Made by a program: the position numbers and the translations under genes. Below are positions 5,024 to 6,498 of a stretch of 6,498 nt of DNA, piece by piece. The notes below the pieces were generated by a model, which worked only from the letters and a program-made list of their open reading frames with translations, searched no databases and was not told the DNA's origin. This DNA is from JASLDZ01 sp964244065 (GTDB lineage: Bacteria > Pseudomonadota > Alphaproteobacteria > Caulobacterales > Caulobacteraceae): the NCBI GenBank assembly GCA_964244065.1, contig CAXTHH010000036.1, forward strand, positions 1 to 6,498. Direction: 5' to 3'. Numbering within the stretch: the first letter of the stretch is position 1; the number at the start of each line of letters is the position of its first letter.

Positions 5024-5776
5024 TCACGGGCGGGCGGAGGCGAACTGGACGTTGGGGTAGGCCTGCAGGCGCAGGGCGTCGGCGGCGGGGCCCACCAGGG
5101 CGCGGCCGGGGCCGGCGGCCACCGCCTCCAGCACCTTGCGGCTGCTGACGTTGAGCACCGACACGCTCTCGCCCACCGCCGCGTCGGCCAGGGCCTTGCC
5201 GGTGAGCGACAGGGTGACGCCGTCCTCGGCGAACGAGACCTGCACCATCTCGTCGCGCTTGATCACGCGGGGGGCGCCCAGGTCGTGCTGGGCGGCGGCC
5301 GCGCCGAGGCGCAGCGGGCGCTTGGCGGCCTTGCCGATGGCCTGCTCGGCGTCGGAGACCGCGTCGAGCGGCGCGACCGCCTGGTCGCTCCACACGAGGT
5401 CGGAGGCGGTGAGGATCTCGCCCATGTTGACGTTGCGGGCGTAGGCCAGGGTCTGCGCGCGGCCGGCGGCGGGCCTGGCCGCCTTGGCGTCCTTGTCGAC
5501 GGCGGAGACGATCAGGCGGCGGCGGCCCTCGGCGTTGGCCCAGGTCAGCCCCGCGCGCTTGGCGGCCGCCTGCACCTGCGCGGCGTCCAGCACCGCCTGC
5601 CCGCCGAAGGGCGCGACGCCGACGACGACCGAACGGGCGGCGCCCGCATCGTCGAAGATGTCGCCCAGCGTCACCTTGGGGCCGGTGGCCTGCATCACGG
5701 TCTTGAGCGTCAGGTCCGCGGCGGCGACGGGCAGGGCGGCCGTGCTCAGGGCGGCGGCGAGGAGGAGGGCGCGCAT
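5024..5776 (-). CDS. flgA: Flagellar P-ring assembly chaperone FlgA
   Basis: A 250-residue periplasmic protein required for FlgI to assemble into the P-ring around the rod. Residues 1-20 form a Sec signal peptide (basic start, Leu/Ala core, cleavage probably after VAAA), leaving mature DLTLK. An SAF-like domain spans about 110-170 and includes ARNVNMGEILTASDLVW (113-129). The C-terminal part is the beta-rich FlgA domain with VIKRDEMVQV (171-180) and the SVLNVSSRKVLEA motif (205-217), typical of FlgA ends. The length fits alphaproteobacterial FlgA. Two starts are possible: ATG at 5776, sharing one base with the flgG stop, or GTG at 5779, directly before it, with a 4-base overlap. Both give the same protein apart from one residue; ATG is preferred. 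The gene sits between flgG and flgH, consistent with one cotranscribed rod/ring unit. Confidence 0.95.
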   Translation of the reverse strand: MRALLLAAALSTAALPVAAADLTLKTVMQATGPKVTLGDIFDDAGAARSVVVGVAPFGGQAVLDAAQVQAAAKRAGLTWANAEGRRRLIVSAVDKDAKAARPAAGRAQTLAYARNVNMGEILTASDLVWSDQAVAPLDAVSDAEQAIGKAAKRPLRLGAAAAQHDLGAPRVIKRDEMVQVSFAEDGVTLSLTGKALADAAVGESVSVLNVSSRKVLEAVAAGPGRALVGPAADALRLQAYPNVQFASARP

Positions 5777-6498
5777 CACGACTTCAGCTGCGCCACGGTG
5801 GAGAGCATCTGGTCGGCGCTGGTCACCACCTTGCTGTTCATCTCGTAGGCGCGCTGGGCCACGATCAGCGCGCTGATCTCGGTGACCGCGTCCACGTTCG
5901 AGGCTTCGGTGTAGCCCTGCATCAGGTAGCCGACGCCCGTGGCGTTGGGGCTGGCGAGCGTCGGCGAGCCCGAGGCGCCGGACTGCAGGAAGTAGTTGTC
6001 GCCCACCGCCTCCAGCCCGGCCTCGTTGGAGAAGGTGGCCAGCTGCAGCTGCCCCACGATCTGCGGCTGGACCTGGCCGGGCGAGGTCGCCTGCACCTGG
6101 CCCGACTTGGAGATGGTCACGTCCGTCGTGCCCTGAGGCACGGTGATGGCGGGCTGCACCACGTAGCCGTCCACCGTCACCAGCTGCCCCGTGTCGGACA
6201 GGCTGAAGTTGCCGGCGCGCGTGTAGGCCGTGTCGCCGCTCGGCAGCTGAATCTGGAAGTAGCCCTTGCCGTTGATGGCCAAGTCGTACTTGTTGTCCGT
6301 CTTGGTCAGCGGCCCCTGGCTCGTGATCCGGTAGATGGAGCCGGTCTTCACACCGGAGCCCAGCTGAATGCCGGTCGGCACCACCGTGCCCGTGTCCGAG
6401 GACTGGGCGCCCATGCGGCTGACGTTCTCGTAGAGCAGGTCCTGGAACTCCGCCCGCTGCTTCTTGAAGCCGACGGTGTTCATGTTGGCGATGTTGTT
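5776..6498 (-). CDS. flgG: Flagellar distal rod protein FlgG (5' end outside window)
   Basis: FlgG forms the distal rod, the drive shaft passing through the P- and L-rings. The visible 240 residues begin with NNIAN, the conserved N-terminal motif of rod/hook proteins, followed by MNTVGFKKQRAEFQDLLYE. Roughly 20 N-terminal residues are therefore missing and the ATG at 6483 is internal, not the start. The central part has YDLAINGKGYFQI and YTRAGNFSLSDTGQLV, shared by the FlgE/F/G family. The C-terminus, SNVDAVTEISALIVAQRAYEMN and onward to AQLKS, is the coiled-coil-forming segment and is specific enough to call FlgG rather than FlgF. Expected full length is about 262. The gene is transcribed leftwards into flgA, with touching stop and start codons. 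The promoter lies outside the window, probably upstream of a preceding rod gene such as flgF. Confidence 0.96.
   Translation of the reverse strand, partial: NNIANMNTVGFKKQRAEFQDLLYENVSRMGAQSSDTGTVVPTGIQLGSGVKTGSIYRITSQGPLTKTDNKYDLAINGKGYFQIQLPSGDTAYTRAGNFSLSDTGQLVTVDGYVVQPAITVPQGTTDVTISKSGQVQATSPGQVQPQIVGQLQLATFSNEAGLEAVGDNYFLQSGASGSPTLASPNATGVGYLMQGYTEASNVDAVTEISALIVAQRAYEMNSKVVTSADQMLSTVAQLKS

Noticed and set aside
3186..5060. Long plus-strand open frame of 624 codons across the dehydrogenase, the repeats and flgH
   Set aside because: It is a GC-driven frame shadow: Arg/Gly-rich, with no domain, running through an intergenic repeat and antisense to flgH.
5016..5393. Longer start for flgH upstream of 5015
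   Set aside because: The extension is Arg/Pro/Gly-rich, runs antiparallel to no known domain, overlaps flgA in another frame, and would bury the lipoprotein signal peptide inside the protein.

Overview
The window is about 6.5 kb of very GC-rich DNA with almost fully coding, tightly packed genes. It suggests an alphaproteobacterium, most likely of the Caulobacterales (Caulobacter/Phenylobacterium type). The grounds are the gene order flgG-flgA-flgH, the FlgG sequence, the strong G/C preference at third codon positions, and a CCCTCTCCC...AGGGTGAGGG palindromic repeat of a kind I recall from such genomes. The genus assignment is an inference. Both ends cut through genes.

Left part, plus strand (1-3011): the 3' part of an acyl-CoA dehydrogenase overlaps by 4 bases (ATGA) a small DUF3253 protein. 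About 100 bases follow with no convincing gene but with a hairpin that reaches into the next start codon. Next comes a uracil-DNA-glycosylase superfamily protein whose four cysteines fit a [4Fe-4S] cluster. It overlaps by 4 bases (GTGA) a putative lipoprotein-type alpha/beta hydrolase of the monoglyceride lipase/lysophospholipase kind. The overlaps suggest translational coupling, although the predicted functions (beta-oxidation, DNA repair, lipid hydrolysis) form no obvious pathway.

Middle, plus strand (3052-4116): a complete Leu/Phe/Val-type NAD-dependent amino-acid dehydrogenase, 40 bases after the hydrolase. Catalytic Lys68 and Lys80 and Asp115 fall at the same numbers as in Bacillus leucine dehydrogenase. 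The residue at pocket position 40 is Ala where Bacillus enzymes have Leu.

Convergent junction (4117-4268): two diverged copies of one palindromic repeat face each other and fill nearly all the space between the dehydrogenase and the opposing flagellar operon. Each begins with an 11-bp hairpin 3 bases beyond the stop codon of the gene it follows. They look like a REP/BIME-type pair serving as a bidirectional transcript end.

Right part, minus strand (6498 down to 4269): flgG (5' end cut off), flgA and flgH, with overlapping or 8-base junctions. They encode the distal rod, the P-ring assembly chaperone and the L-ring lipoprotein, so this is one flagellar rod/ring operon whose promoter lies outside the window.

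I found no mobile element, CRISPR array, tRNA or rRNA, and no clear new multi-gene system. The points most worth a second look are the inverted repeat pair, the divergent UDG-like protein with the hairpin at its start, and the dehydrogenase pocket change.
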